From: Cognatiluteimonas weifangensis
Lineage (GTDB): Bacteria > Pseudomonadota > Gammaproteobacteria > Xanthomonadales > Xanthomonadaceae
Length of the DNA stretch: 64,000 bases
Reading direction: 5' to 3'
NCBI RefSeq assembly: GCF_003416885.1
Contig: NZ_QVPD01000002.1
Coordinates: 248,001 to 312,000 of the forward strand
The notes beneath the pieces were generated by a model that did no database searches, was not told the DNA's origin, and saw nothing but the letters and a program-made list of their open reading frames with translations. Numbering within the stretch: the stretch's first letter is position 1; each line of letters starts with the position of its first letter. This document shows, in pieces, positions 26,228-34,432 of the stretch. The translations under genes and the position numbers were made by a program.

Positions 26228-28900
26228 TCAGAATTCCTGCCAGGCGTTGTCCTCGGTGCCGGCCATGACCGGTTGCGGGCGGCGCACGCGGCTGGCGGCG
26301 CGGCCCGGCGCGGGCGGCGCGGCCGGGCGGCGCGTGCGCGGCACCGGCATGTCCACCACTGCGGCCTGCGGGCGTTCGACCTGCGCCAGGCGGGCGGCGT
26401 CGACGTGGAACACGGCGACCGTCTCCACCAGTTGCTCGGCCTGCTGCTCGAGGCTGCGCGCGGAAGCGGACGCCTCCTCGACCAGCGCCGCATTTTGCTG
26501 GGTGCCCTCGTCCATCGACGCGATCGCCTGGTTGACCTGGTCGATGCCTGCGCTCTGCTCGGCGGAGGCGGCGGCGATCTCGGCGATGATGTCGGTCACG
26601 CGCTTCACGCTCTGGACGATGTCGCCCATCGTGCGGCCGGCGCGGTCCACCAGCGACGAACCTTCCTCGACCTTGCCGACCGAGTCGGTGATCAGCGCCT
26701 TGATCTCCTTGGCGGCGTTGGCCGAGCGCTGCGCCAGCGAACGCACTTCCGAGGCGACCACCGCGAAGCCGCGGCCCTGCTCGCCGGCGCGCGCGGCCTC
26801 GACCGCGGCATTGAGCGCGAGGATGTTGGTCTGGAAGGCGATGCCGTCGATCACGCCGATGATGTCGGCGATCTTCTTCGACGAGTGGCTGATCGCGCTC
26901 ATGGTGTCGACCACCTGGCCGACCACCGCGCCGCCCTGTTCGGCGACGTCCGCCGCGCCGAGCGCGAGCTGGTTGGCCTGGCGCGCGTTGTCGGCGTTCT
27001 GGCGCACGGTGGAGGTGAGTTCCTCCATCGAGGACGCGGTTTCCTCCAGCGAGGCGGCCTGCTGCTCGGTGCGCTGCGACAGGTCGTTGTTGCCGGCGGC
27101 GATCTCGCCGGCGGCGGCGTTGATCGCATCGCTGCCGATGCGGATCCGGGCAACGATCTGGGTCAGCTGCTCGACGGTGCGGTTGGCGTCGGCGGCGAGG
27201 CGGCCGAACTGGCCGGGCAGGTCGGTCTCGATGCGGCGGTTGAGGTCGCCGTCGGCGATCGCCGAGAGCAGGGTACCGACCTCGGCGAGGCCGCCGTCGG
27301 CGGTCGCCATCAGTGCGTTGAGCGCCTCGACCAGCTCGCGGTAGACGAAGGCGAAGCGCTCGGCGTCGCCTCGGCGGCTGAAGTCGCCGGCCACCGCCGC
27401 GTCCACCAGCGCCTTGATCTCGGCGTTGATCGCCAGCATGCCGGCCTTGACCGCGTCCACCGCCTTGGTGATGCGCGCCTTCTCGCCGGGATAGCGCTCG
27501 ATGTCCTGCGACAGGTCGCCCTGCGCGTAGGCGCTGACGATGTCGATCACGCGCATGTTCACGTCGATGTGCGAACCGACCAAGGTGTTGATCTCGTCGG
27601 CCATTACCCCGAACGCGCCATCGAAGGACTCGGTCTCCAGGCGCTCGCTGATCTGCCCGGCCTGGTGCGCCTCGAACAGCCGGCGCTGCGCCTGTTCGAA
27701 GCTGCGCAGGGTGCCGATCGCCGATTCCAGGCTGTCGGCGATGCCGCGCAGCTCGTCGCGGCTGCGCACGTCGACGGCCTGCGGGAACTGGCCGTGGGCG
27801 AGCAGTCCGGCGGCCTCTTCGATCTCGTGCAGCGAGCGCCGGGTGTTGCGGGTGAAGCCGAGGAACAGGTAGCCGGTCAGCAGCAATACGCTGAGGACGA
27901 TCGCGAGGGTCAGCGTCTGGCGCCGCTCGAGCGTGGCGATCTGGATGGCCGCCGCCTTGTCCAGCGCGCGGTTGGCCGCGCCCAGCGCGGCGGCCACCGC
28001 CTGCCGGGTCTGCTCGACCTGGGCGCCCATCTTCGCCACCGGCAGGTTCGGCGTCTCCGCGTCCAGCACGTGGGTCTGCAGCGCGGCGTTCTGCCGGCGC
28101 ACCGCGGCCAGCGCGGCGTCCAGCGGCTTGGCGAGCACCGCGGCGACGTCCGGCGCGGCGGCAGCGGCGTTCTTCTGCTCCAGCGCGAGCCGCGCGTGGA
28201 CGTAGTCCTCCATGTTGCGCGCGACCGCGAGGCCGGTGCGGTCGTCCACCCAGATCGCGCCTTCGCCGAGCACGCGCACGCCGATCAGGCCCTGCTGCGC
28301 GGCGTATTCGCCGAGCGTGGGCACCCATTCGGCGGCCGCGCGCCCCATGTAGGACACGCCGGGGTCGGTCGCCAGCGACAGCCGGCTGGCTTCGGACAGA
28401 TGGCTCATGGCCTCGCCGACGCGGCGGATCGCGGCGTCGTGGTCGGCGATCGCCTGCATGGCGTCGTCGTGGGCGGCGGCAGCCTTGGACCACGCGGCGC
28501 GGACCGCCGCCAGCGGCTTGTCCAGACCCTTGCCGGCCATCGTCTGCTTTTGCCAGGCGTCGAAGGCCTCGATCTGCCGGGCGACCTCGGCGCCGGCCGC
28601 CCGCACGGCGGCCGGATCGATCCGGTCCTTGGCCGAGCGCCGCACCACCAGCTGCGAGTGCCGCTGCATCGCCAGCATCGTCTGCTGCAGCTGCGCCAGG
28701 CCGGCGACGCCGGTGCGCTGCAGGCGCGCATCGGCGAGCTCGGCGTTGGCGCGTACCTCGATGATCCCGGCCAGCACGGCGCAGGTGACGAGAAAGGATG
28801 CGCCGATCACCATCGCCTTGTGGCCGAAACGCAGGCGCGCCATCAGGCGGGTGGAGGGCGCCAGCAGGCGGTCTAGGAGCGGGGAAGTGGAACGGAGCAT
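26228..28900 (-). CDS. Methyl-accepting chemotaxis protein with CheR-docking pentapeptide
   Basis: A long receptor, 890 residues. TM1 is at about 30-48, followed by a ~280-residue periplasmic region that is almost all helix (Ala-rich, with no recognised named domain) and TM2 at about 334-355. An extended cytoplasmic part with several HAMP-like repeats precedes the signalling hairpin, whose tip contains [16 protein letters not shown] and [14 protein letters not shown]. The C-terminal linker is Pro/Arg-rich and ends NAWQEF, a match to the WxxF pentapeptide used by CheR and CheB for docking. The ATG at 28900 was chosen over a GTG 39 bases upstream, because the extension has no receptor-like character. 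A FliA-type promoter lies 47 bases upstream. It opens the operon running to 20228. Confidence 0.94.
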   Translation of the reverse strand: MLRSTSPLLDRLLAPSTRLMARLRFGHKAMVIGASFLVTCAVLAGIIEVRANAELADARLQRTGVAGLAQLQQTMLAMQRHSQLVVRRSAKDRIDPAAVRAAGAEVARQIEAFDAWQKQTMAGKGLDKPLAAVRAAWSKAAAAHDDAMQAIADHDAAIRRVGEAMSHLSEASRLSLATDPGVSYMGRAAAEWVPTLGEYAAQQGLIGVRVLGEGAIWVDDRTGLAVARNMEDYVHARLALEQKNAAAAAPDVAAVLAKPLDAALAAVRRQNAALQTHVLDAETPNLPVAKMGAQVEQTRQAVAAALGAANRALDKAAAIQIATLERRQTLTLAIVLSVLLLTGYLFLGFTRNTRRSLHEIEEAAGLLAHGQFPQAVDVRSRDELRGIADSLESAIGTLRSFEQAQRRLFEAHQAGQISERLETESFDGAFGVMADEINTLVGSHIDVNMRVIDIVSAYAQGDLSQDIERYPGEKARITKAVDAVKAGMLAINAEIKALVDAAVAGDFSRRGDAERFAFVYRELVEALNALMATADGGLAEVGTLLSAIADGDLNRRIETDLPGQFGRLAADANRTVEQLTQIVARIRIGSDAINAAAGEIAAGNNDLSQRTEQQAASLEETASSMEELTSTVRQNADNARQANQLALGAADVAEQGGAVVGQVVDTMSAISHSSKKIADIIGVIDGIAFQTNILALNAAVEAARAGEQGRGFAVVASEVRSLAQRSANAAKEIKALITDSVGKVEEGSSLVDRAGRTMGDIVQSVKRVTDIIAEIAAASAEQSAGIDQVNQAIASMDEGTQQNAALVEEASASARSLEQQAEQLVETVAVFHVDAARLAQVERPQAAVVDMPVPRTRRPAAPPAPGRAASRVRRPQPVMAGTEDNAWQEF

Positions 28901-28946
28901 GCGGGCCTCTGACGGCGAGGAACACCCGGATCGGGTCACTCCTGCA

Positions 28947-28973
28947 GCATCGGCCCGCAGCGGACGAACTTTA
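28947..28973 (-). promoter_or_regulatory. Sigma-28 (FliA) promoter of the receptor/cheRDB operon
   Basis: Reading on the - strand: TAAAGTTC, 11 bases, then GCCGATGC, against the consensus TAAAGTTT-N11-GCCGATAA. The -35 matches 7 of 8 positions, the -10 matches 6 of 8 and the spacing is exact. It ends 47 bases before the receptor ATG at 28900. Confidence 0.85.
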
Positions 28974-29078
28974 GTCGGGGACGGGATGCGGGCACTGCGT
29001 CACGCTTTCGCGCACGCGTGCTCAAGCTTTGCGCGGACGCGCCGATGCCGGGGATGTCTGCAAGCCCGGAGCTTTCCC

Positions 29079-29387
29079 ATGCGCCATCTCTTCGCTGCCG
29101 CCGGCCTGATGCTGCTCGCGGTGTCCTTCGCCACCCCGGCTTCCGCCGACCTCAAGCCGATCAAGCGGGTCGAGCCGAAGTACCCTGTCGACGCGATACG
29201 TTCCGGTACCCAGGGCTTCGTCGAGCTCGAGTTCACGGTCGACGCCGACGGCAAGGTGATCAGCGTGTCGGTGGTCAACGCGCGCCCCTCGCGCACCTTC
29301 GAGAAGGCCGCGGTGGCCGCGGTCAAGCAGTGGCAGTTCGGCCCGGGCGGCGGCCGCGGCAAGGTCCGTCTGGACTTCAAGCTGTGA
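29079..29387 (+). CDS. Small periplasmic TonB C-terminal-domain protein
   Basis: A 102-residue protein with a Sec signal peptide (about 1-23, ending ASA) followed directly by a TonB_C domain. The domain shows VEPKYPVDAIRSGTQGFVELEFTV, cited here in parts as VEPKYPVDAIRSG and GFVELEFTVDADG, then the closing KAAVAAVKQWQF motif. True TonB has an N-terminal membrane anchor and a proline-rich spacer, both absent, so it cannot energise transport in the normal way. Short secreted TonB_C proteins are frequent in Xanthomonadaceae, with unknown roles. It is the only + strand gene inside a long - strand chemotaxis region and is followed by a good intrinsic terminator. Confidence 0.85.
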   Translation: MRHLFAAAGLMLLAVSFATPASADLKPIKRVEPKYPVDAIRSGTQGFVELEFTVDADGKVISVSVVNARPSRTFEKAAVAAVKQWQFGPGGGRGKVRLDFKL

Positions 29388-29413
29388 GCTGAGCGCTTCG
29401 CAGGGGGAACGGG

Positions 29414-29441
29414 AACGCACCTTCGGGTGCGTTTTCCTTTT
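29414..29441 (+). terminator. Intrinsic terminator of the TonB_C gene
   Basis: A stem of AACGCACC and GGTGCGTT around a UUCG tetraloop, followed by a T-rich tail (TTTCCTTTT). The very stable cUUCGg loop and the position 26 bases after the stop make this a confident Rho-independent terminator. Confidence 0.93.
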
Positions 29442-29528
29442 GCGCGACGAATGAGCGGCCCTTGGTCCCCGCGCCGGGCGCGGCGGCCTCTCCCGCGGGC
29501 GGGGGCAGGCGCCGCCGACTGCGAATGC

Positions 29529-29589
29529 GCGGCTCCCCTCCTTCCCGCTTGGGGGAAAGACCGGGGTGGGGGAGAGTGTCCGGAGCCGC
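29529..29589. repeat. Palindromic intergenic repeat-like element
   Basis: About 61 bases bounded by the inverted pair GCGGCTCC and GGAGCCGC, with an interior of C/T-rich then G-rich tracts (CCCCTCCTTCCCGCTTGGGGG and following, partly self-complementary). It resembles the CT/GA-rich palindromic intergenic repeats common in Xanthomonadaceae. Only one copy is seen in this window, so membership is inferred. It lies between the TonB_C terminator and the end of cheW. Confidence 0.45.
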
Positions 29590-29613
29590 AAGGACGGCGT
29601 CCCCGCCGTGCGC

Positions 29614-30120
29614 TCAGGCCGCCTCGGTCTCCAGCGCGTCCAACGCCTCGGCGACCAGGCCCATCTCGGCGCTGGTCATCAGCCGCTCGATGTCGATCAG
29701 GATCAGCATGCGTTCGTCGACCAGGCCGATGCCGGTGAGGAACTTGCGGTCGATCGCGCTGCCGGCCAGGTCCGGCACCGCGCTCACCCGCGCAGCGTCG
29801 AGCTGGAGGACGTCGGACACCGCGTCCACCACCATCCCGACCACGCGCTGGCCGACATTGAGCACGATCATCACCGTGGTCGGGCCGTACTCGGCGTGCT
29901 CGAGGCCGAACTTCACCCGCATGTCCACCACCGGCACGATCAGGCCGCGCAGGTTGATCACGCCCTTGATGTAGTCGGGCGCCTCCGGCAGGCGGGTGAC
30001 CGTGTCGTAGCCGCGGATCTCCTGCACCTTGAGGATGTCCACGCCGTATTCCTCGGCGCCGAGGGTGAAGGTGAGGTACTCGCAGGCGGGAGCGGTGTCG
30101 GTGGCGGCAGGTGTGCTCAT
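29614..30120 (-). CDS. cheW: Chemotaxis coupling protein CheW
   Basis: A 168-residue CheW: YLTFTLGAEEYGVDILKVQEI at the start of the fold (cited as YLTFTLGAEEYGVDI), then INLRGLIVPVVDMR and the conserved GMVVDAVSDVL segment. CheW links receptors to CheA in arrays. The ATG at 30120 is preferred. A GTG at 30147 would add nine residues outside the fold. It is the last gene of the STAS-cheY-cheA-cheW unit, 70 bases after the cheA stop. This is the canonical stand-alone CheW of the window, while the other CheW-domain gene (32925-33665) is ParP-like. Confidence 0.94.
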   Translation of the reverse strand: MSTPAATDTAPACEYLTFTLGAEEYGVDILKVQEIRGYDTVTRLPEAPDYIKGVINLRGLIVPVVDMRVKFGLEHAEYGPTTVMIVLNVGQRVVGMVVDAVSDVLQLDAARVSAVPDLAGSAIDRKFLTGIGLVDERMLILIDIERLMTSAEMGLVAEALDALETEAA

Positions 30121-30190
30121 GGGGACATTCGACGCGATGACAGCCACGGCAACGGCCGAGGCGCGGGATTCTTGAACCGGCGCACGGCGC

Positions 30191-32143
30191 TCATGCCGCC
30201 GCCGGCAGCCGCAGCGCGGCGCCCAGGTCGCCCGCGTCCACGATCAGCGCGACCCGGCCGTCGCCGAGGATGGTCGCGCCGGAGACGCCGGCCACGCGCC
30301 GGTAGTTCGCCTCGAGGTTCTTGACCACCACCTGCTGCTGGCCGAGCAGGGCGTCGACCTCCAGCGCCAGCCGCCGCTCGCCGCTTTCGACCACGACCGC
30401 GATGCCGGCGCCCTCGCGGGGGCGCGCGGGCAGGCCGTAGAACGCGGCCAGGTCCACCAGCGGCATGCATTCCTCGCGCAGGCGCAGCACGCGGCCGTTG
30501 CCGGCGATCGCGTGCACGTCGCCCGGCGCCGGTTGCAGCGACTCGACCACGGTGTTGAGCGGGACGATGAAGACCTCGCCGCCGACCGCGACCGACATGC
30601 CGTCGAGGATGGCCAGGGTCAGCGGTAGCTTGATCGCCACGGTGGTGCCGGTGCCCTTGCAGCTGCGGATCTCGACCTGGCCGCCGAGCGCCTGGATGTT
30701 CTTGCGCACCACGTCCATGCCGACGCCGCGGCCGGACAGTTCGGTGAGCTGCTCGGCGGTGGAGAAGCCGGGCGCGAACACCAGGTCCCAGACCTGCGCG
30801 TCGCTGGGGTTCTCCGGTACCGGGATGTTGCGTTCGGCGGCCTTGCGCAGGATCCGCTCGCGGTCCAGGCCGCGGCCGTCGTCGCTGATCTCGATCGCGA
30901 TGTGGCCGCCCTGGTGCGCGGCCGACAGGCTCAGCGTGCCGGTCTCGTCCTTGCCGGCGGCGCGGCGCTCGGCCGGCGATTCGAAGCCGTGGTCGATGGC
31001 GTTGCGGACCAGGTGCACCAGCGGGTCCACGATCTTCTCGATCATGCCCTTGTCGAGCTCGGTGCCCTCGCCGGCGGTGCGCAGGCGCACTTTCTTGCCG
31101 AGCCGCGAGGACAGGTCGCGCACCATCCGCGGGAAGCGGCTGAAGGCGAACTCGACCGGCAGCATGCGCACGCCCATCACCGCCTCCTGCAGGTCGCGGG
31201 TGTTGCGCTCGAGCTGCTCGAGGCCGGCCAGCAAGGATTCGTGTGCGACCGGATCGAGGCCCGCCGAGCGCTGGCGCAGCATCGCCTGGGTGATGACCAG
31301 CTCGCCGGCCAGGTTGATCAGCGCGTCGATCTTGGTGACCGCGACGCGGATCGAACCGTCGGTGTCGGACGCGCGCTGGGAGAACTGCGCGACGTTGCCG
31401 GCGCCGGCGCCGCCGTCGGCGGCGGGCGCGGGCTGCGCCGCGACCGCCTCGATCGCGAGTTCGCACTCGTCCTCGACCCAGGCGAAGGCCTCGGCGATCG
31501 CGTTGCGCGGCACCGTGCCCGGCAACTCCAGGTCCCAGGCCAGGTAGGCGGCGTGCGGGTCGAGCTCGGCGAAGGGCGGCAGGCGCTCGTCGCGGCAGCG
31601 CGCCGTCACCGGACCGTGCTCGGCGAGTTCGCGCAGGATGCGCAGCGGGTCGTTGCCGCCGAGGAACAGCGACGGCGCGGGCGCGAAGCCGACGGTCCAG
31701 CGCTCCGGCGCCGCGTCCGCAGCCTTGGCCTCCGTCCCCGCGGCCGCGCCGACGCCGGCGCCGCCCGCGAGCATGCGCTCCAGCCCGCCGCGCGCGCGCG
31801 CCAGCGCGACCTCGTCGATCGCATCGCCGTGCTCGGCCGCGGCCAGCAGGCCGTGCAGCACGTCTACCGCCGCCAGCAGCGCGCCGATCGCCTCGCTGCC
31901 GAGCGTGCGCTTGCCGCCGCGGGCCTCGTCCAGCAGCGTCTCCAGCAGGTGGGTGAGGTCGGTGATGGAGGAGAAGCCGAAGGTCGCCGCGCCGCCCTTG
32001 ATCGAATGCGCGGCGCGGAACACCACGTGGATGGTCTCGCCGTCGCCCTGCGCCGACTCCAGCGCGAGCAGCCCGCGCTCCATCGCCGCGAGGTTCTCGC
32101 GGCTCTCCTCGAAGAACGCGGCGTGGAACTGGCGGATGTCCAT
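30191..32143 (-). CDS. cheA: Chemotaxis histidine kinase CheA (second copy)
   Basis: A 650-residue CheA. The Hpt domain has phosphorylatable His46 (AAHSIKGGAATFGF). A middle region contains FLGGNDPLRILREL, the P2-like segment seen in CheAs of this type. Dimerisation (VTKIDALINLAGELV) leads to the ATPase with its N-box HLVRNAIDHGFE, DDGRGLD and GRGVGMDVV, and a C-terminal CheW-like domain follows. All catalytic boxes are intact. It lies 5 bases after its cognate CheY-like gene and before cheW, so it forms a phosphorelay set separate from the cheA at 36441-38255. Which receptors feed it is not shown. The two receptor genes lie in the next operon. Confidence 0.95.
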   Translation of the reverse strand: MDIRQFHAAFFEESRENLAAMERGLLALESAQGDGETIHVVFRAAHSIKGGAATFGFSSITDLTHLLETLLDEARGGKRTLGSEAIGALLAAVDVLHGLLAAAEHGDAIDEVALARARGGLERMLAGGAGVGAAAGTEAKAADAAPERWTVGFAPAPSLFLGGNDPLRILRELAEHGPVTARCRDERLPPFAELDPHAAYLAWDLELPGTVPRNAIAEAFAWVEDECELAIEAVAAQPAPAADGGAGAGNVAQFSQRASDTDGSIRVAVTKIDALINLAGELVITQAMLRQRSAGLDPVAHESLLAGLEQLERNTRDLQEAVMGVRMLPVEFAFSRFPRMVRDLSSRLGKKVRLRTAGEGTELDKGMIEKIVDPLVHLVRNAIDHGFESPAERRAAGKDETGTLSLSAAHQGGHIAIEISDDGRGLDRERILRKAAERNIPVPENPSDAQVWDLVFAPGFSTAEQLTELSGRGVGMDVVRKNIQALGGQVEIRSCKGTGTTVAIKLPLTLAILDGMSVAVGGEVFIVPLNTVVESLQPAPGDVHAIAGNGRVLRLREECMPLVDLAAFYGLPARPREGAGIAVVVESGERRLALEVDALLGQQQVVVKNLEANYRRVAGVSGATILGDGRVALIVDAGDLGAALRLPAAA

Positions 32144-32148
32144 CGGGT

Positions 32149-32514
32149 CTAGCCGAGCACCTTGCGCACGGTGGCCAGCAGCTGCTCCGGATCGAACGGC
32201 TTGACCAGCCAGCCGGTCGCGCCGGCGGCCTTGCCTTCCAGCTTCTTGTCGCCGCCGGACTCGGTGGTCAGCATCAGCAGCGGGGTGAACTTGTAGTTGG
32301 GCAGCGCCCGCAGCTGGCGGATCAGCTCGATGCCGTCCATGCGCGGCATGTTGACGTCGGTCACCACCGCGTCGAAGCGTTGCTCGCGGGCGATGTCCAG
32401 CGCCGCCTGCCCGTCCTCCGCCTGTTCGACGGCGTAACCGCCGGAGGTGAGCGCGAAGCTCACCATCTGCCGCATGGAGGTGGAATCGTCGACGATCAGC
32501 AAACGGGCACTCAC
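32149..32514 (-). CDS. CheY-like single-domain response regulator
   Basis: A 121-residue receiver domain. The acidic pocket (VDD at 8-10), phosphoacceptor Asp53 (VTDVNMPRMDG), the switch threonine in MLTTES and the lysine in VKPF are all present, so it should be phosphorylated by the adjacent CheA. It may be a motor-binding CheY or a phosphate sink. Its family (SGGYAV-type N-terminal half) differs from the canonical CheY at 38869-39261. The GTG start overlaps the STAS gene stop by 4 bases, so the two are translationally coupled. Confidence 0.92.
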   Translation of the reverse strand: MSARLLIVDDSTSMRQMVSFALTSGGYAVEQAEDGQAALDIAREQRFDAVVTDVNMPRMDGIELIRQLRALPNYKFTPLLMLTTESGGDKKLEGKAAGATGWLVKPFDPEQLLATVRKVLG

Positions 32515-32807
32515 TCGGTCTCTCCGGCGTCTTCTGCGGATGGCAGGCCCAGGCTGGCAGCCAGCGCGAGGTCGCGCGCCGCCTGCGCCAGCGTGGGCGA
32601 GGGTTGGGTGATGGTGGTCGCGCAGCCGCGCGCCGCGCGATCGCGCACGAAGGCGTGCAGCAGCTGCACCCCCGCGGTGTGCACGCGCCGCACCTCGCCG
32701 CCGCCCAGCGCCAGCGGCTCGGCGTCCTCGAGGTGCGGCAGCAGCGCCGTATGCAGTTCGGCGACGTGCTCGATGCCGAGATCGGGTTGCAGCGGGATCT
32801 CGATCAT
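32511..32807 (-). CDS. STAS-domain protein heading the second chemotaxis operon
   Basis: A 98-residue protein with the STAS (anti-sigma-antagonist-like) fold: a first strand IEIPLQPDLGIEHV, then the loop HTAGVQLLHAFV, where threonine occupies the position of the usual phosphoserine in the D-S-S/T-G motif of SpoIIAA-type proteins, and a final helical part. The gene lies directly upstream of cheY-cheA-cheW. Such STAS genes are a regular feature next to cheA in several gammaproteobacteria, but their role is not established. It starts at ATG 32807, 47 bases after a FliA-type promoter. Confidence 0.8.
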   Translation of the reverse strand: MIEIPLQPDLGIEHVAELHTALLPHLEDAEPLALGGGEVRRVHTAGVQLLHAFVRDRAARGCATTITQPSPTLAQAARDLALAASLGLPSAEDAGETE

Positions 32808-32853
32808 GGACAGGACTCCGGCCGGCCGTGGAAGATGGGGTGGGTCGGAACCA

Positions 32854-32880
32854 TTAACGGCGCCCGGACGCCGGACTTGA
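32854..32880 (-). promoter_or_regulatory. Sigma-28 (FliA) promoter of the STAS-cheY-cheA-cheW operon
   Basis: On the - strand: TCAAGTCC, 11 bases, then GCCGTTAA. The -10 differs from GCCGATAA at one position, and TCAAG is the usual -35 variant of Pseudomonas-type FliA promoters. Spacing is exact. It ends 47 bases before the ATG, the same distance as at the receptor operon. Confidence 0.8.
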
Positions 32881-32924
32881 GCCGTTCCGGTTCCGGCGTC
32901 CCGGACGCGGCACGTGCCCGCCGA

Positions 32925-33665
32925 TCACTCGAACAGCGCATTCGCGTCCAGCAGTACCGTCGGCACCGCGCCCGGGCGGGCGACGCCGATCGTGGCGCGG
33001 TCGGCGGTGCGGCGCCGGTGGGTGCCGGGGCGGTAGGGCGGTTCGACCTGGTCGTGGGTGAGGCTGACGACGTCGTCCACGCTGGTCACCAGCAGGCCGA
33101 TCAGTTCGTCGTGGCGCTCGATCACGACGATGCGGGCGCGTTCGTCCGGGTCCACCGCGCCGGCATGCAGCCAGCGGCCGAGGTCCCAGACCGGGACGAT
33201 GCGGCCGCGCAGGTTCATCACGCCGAGCACGGCCTCGGCGGCGCCACGCATGACGACGATCGGCGCCAGCCGCACCACTTCCTGCACGCGCAGCAGTTCG
33301 AGCGCGTAGCGGTCGCCGTCCACGGACACGCGCAGCCAGCGGGCGGGTTGCGCCTGCGGCGTCGGCTCGCCGGCGTCGTTGCCGGAGACGGACGGCGCGT
33401 GAGGCGCCGCGGCCGATACCGCGGCGGGCGATGGCTCCGCGCGTGCGCGTACCGCGGGCGGTGCGGAAGGCGCGGGCGGCAGGGCGGGAGCGGGTGCCGC
33501 CGGCTCGGCGCGGCGCGCCACGGCGTGGTCGGCGGCGGCGATCGGCACGGCCGTTGCGGCAGTGATGCGCGCGGTTTCCGCCACCGGCTCCAGCAATGCA
33601 TCGATGTAGTCGTTCACCTCCACGTCGTGCGGATGGGAGAGGGCGAGGCGGTCGGTCGCGTTCAT
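32925..33665 (-). CDS. parP: ParP-like CheW-domain protein
   Basis: A 246-residue protein. An N-terminal conserved peptide (VNDYIDALLEPV, about 17-28) is followed by an Ala/Pro-rich linker (about 35-105) and a CheW-like domain (about 108-246) with GVMNLRGRIVPVWDLG and LLVTSVDDVV. This matches ParP, which couples chemoreceptor arrays to the ParA-like ATPase ParC and promotes polar localisation and inheritance of arrays. The order motC-motD-parC-parP supports the name. The start overlaps the parC stop by 4 bases. A plain CheW function is the alternative, but the N-terminal extension argues against it. Confidence 0.8.
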   Translation of the reverse strand: MNATDRLALSHPHDVEVNDYIDALLEPVAETARITAATAVPIAAADHAVARRAEPAAPAPALPPAPSAPPAVRARAEPSPAAVSAAAPHAPSVSGNDAGEPTPQAQPARWLRVSVDGDRYALELLRVQEVVRLAPIVVMRGAAEAVLGVMNLRGRIVPVWDLGRWLHAGAVDPDERARIVVIERHDELIGLLVTSVDDVVSLTHDQVEPPYRPGTHRRRTADRATIGVARPGAVPTVLLDANALFE

Positions 33666-34432
33666 GCCGCCTCCTGCCGTTCGCTCTCGTCGCGCAGCAG
33701 CCACGCCAGTGCGCGTGCATAGGCTTCCAGGCCGCGCGTCTCCGGCAACTCCGCCGCGGCCAGCGCGTGCGCGTCGCGCAGACGGGTGTCCATCGGCACC
33801 ACGCCGGGCCAGACGCGGTCGCCGTGGCGCTCGCGCAGTGCCTCCAGACTCTGCACGCCCGAGCGCGTGCGACGGTCGAACAGGGTCGGCAGGATGTGCC
33901 GCGGCAGCGTGCGGCGGCGCGAGCGCTGGACCATGTCGGTGGTGCGCAGCATGTCGGCGAGGCCGTGCAGGGCGAGTGGATCCGTCTGCGTCGGGATCAC
34001 CAGGCGATCGGCGGCGGCGAGCGCGTTCACCATCAGCAGGCCGAGGGTGGGCGGGCAGTCGAGCAGGGCGTAGTCGTAGTCGTGGCGCACCGCGTGCAGG
34101 GCGCGGCCGAGGGCGAGGCCGAGGCCGGGCTGGGTCGCGCCGCGTCGTTCCAGGGTCGCCAGCGCAGGCTGCGCGGCGACCAGCTGCAGGTTGCGCACGG
34201 CGGTGTCGCGGCGCACCGTGGAAATGTCGGCGGCGCGCGCGGCGAACAGGTCGTGGCTGCCGGCCGGCGGCGGGTCGGAAGGCACGCCGAAGGTGCGGGT
34301 CAGCGAGGCGTGCGGATCGAGGTCGAGCAGCAGCACGCGCGCGCCCTTGCCGGCAAGGCCGCGCGCCAGGCACAGCGAGGTCGTGGTCTTGCCCACGCCG
34401 CCCTTCTGGTTGGCGATCGCCCAGGCCTGCAT
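33662..34432 (-). CDS. parC: ParC, ParA-family ATPase of chemotaxis array positioning
   Basis: A 256-residue ParA/Soj-type ATPase. The deviant Walker A is ANQKGGVGKTTTS at the N-terminus, Walker A' is LLLDLDPH and Walker B is YALLDCPPTLG. It lacks a DNA-binding N-terminal domain. Located in the chemotaxis locus between motD and a CheW-domain gene, it fits ParC (PA1462 type), which forms a polar gradient or cap and recruits chemoreceptor arrays through ParP. The ATG shares one base with the motB stop. Chromosomal partitioning ParA is excluded by the context and the missing parB. Confidence 0.85.
   Translation of the reverse strand: MQAWAIANQKGGVGKTTTSLCLARGLAGKGARVLLLDLDPHASLTRTFGVPSDPPPAGSHDLFAARAADISTVRRDTAVRNLQLVAAQPALATLERRGATQPGLGLALGRALHAVRHDYDYALLDCPPTLGLLMVNALAAADRLVIPTQTDPLALHGLADMLRTTDMVQRSRRRTLPRHILPTLFDRRTRSGVQSLEALRERHGDRVWPGVVPMDTRLRDAHALAAAELPETRGLEAYARALAWLLRDESERQEAA

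Noticed and set aside
23970..28925. A very long open frame (over 1600 codons) on the - strand spanning the GGDEF-EAL and receptor genes
   Set aside because: Only its last part is the real GGDEF-EAL frame. The rest is Arg/Gly/Ala-rich shadow sequence antiparallel or out of frame to the receptor, typical of high-GC DNA.
28901..28939. A GTG start for the long receptor 13 codons upstream
   Set aside because: The added residues are not receptor-like, and the ATG at 28900 is preceded by an AGAGG-type sequence and lies 47 bases after the FliA -10, as at the STAS gene.
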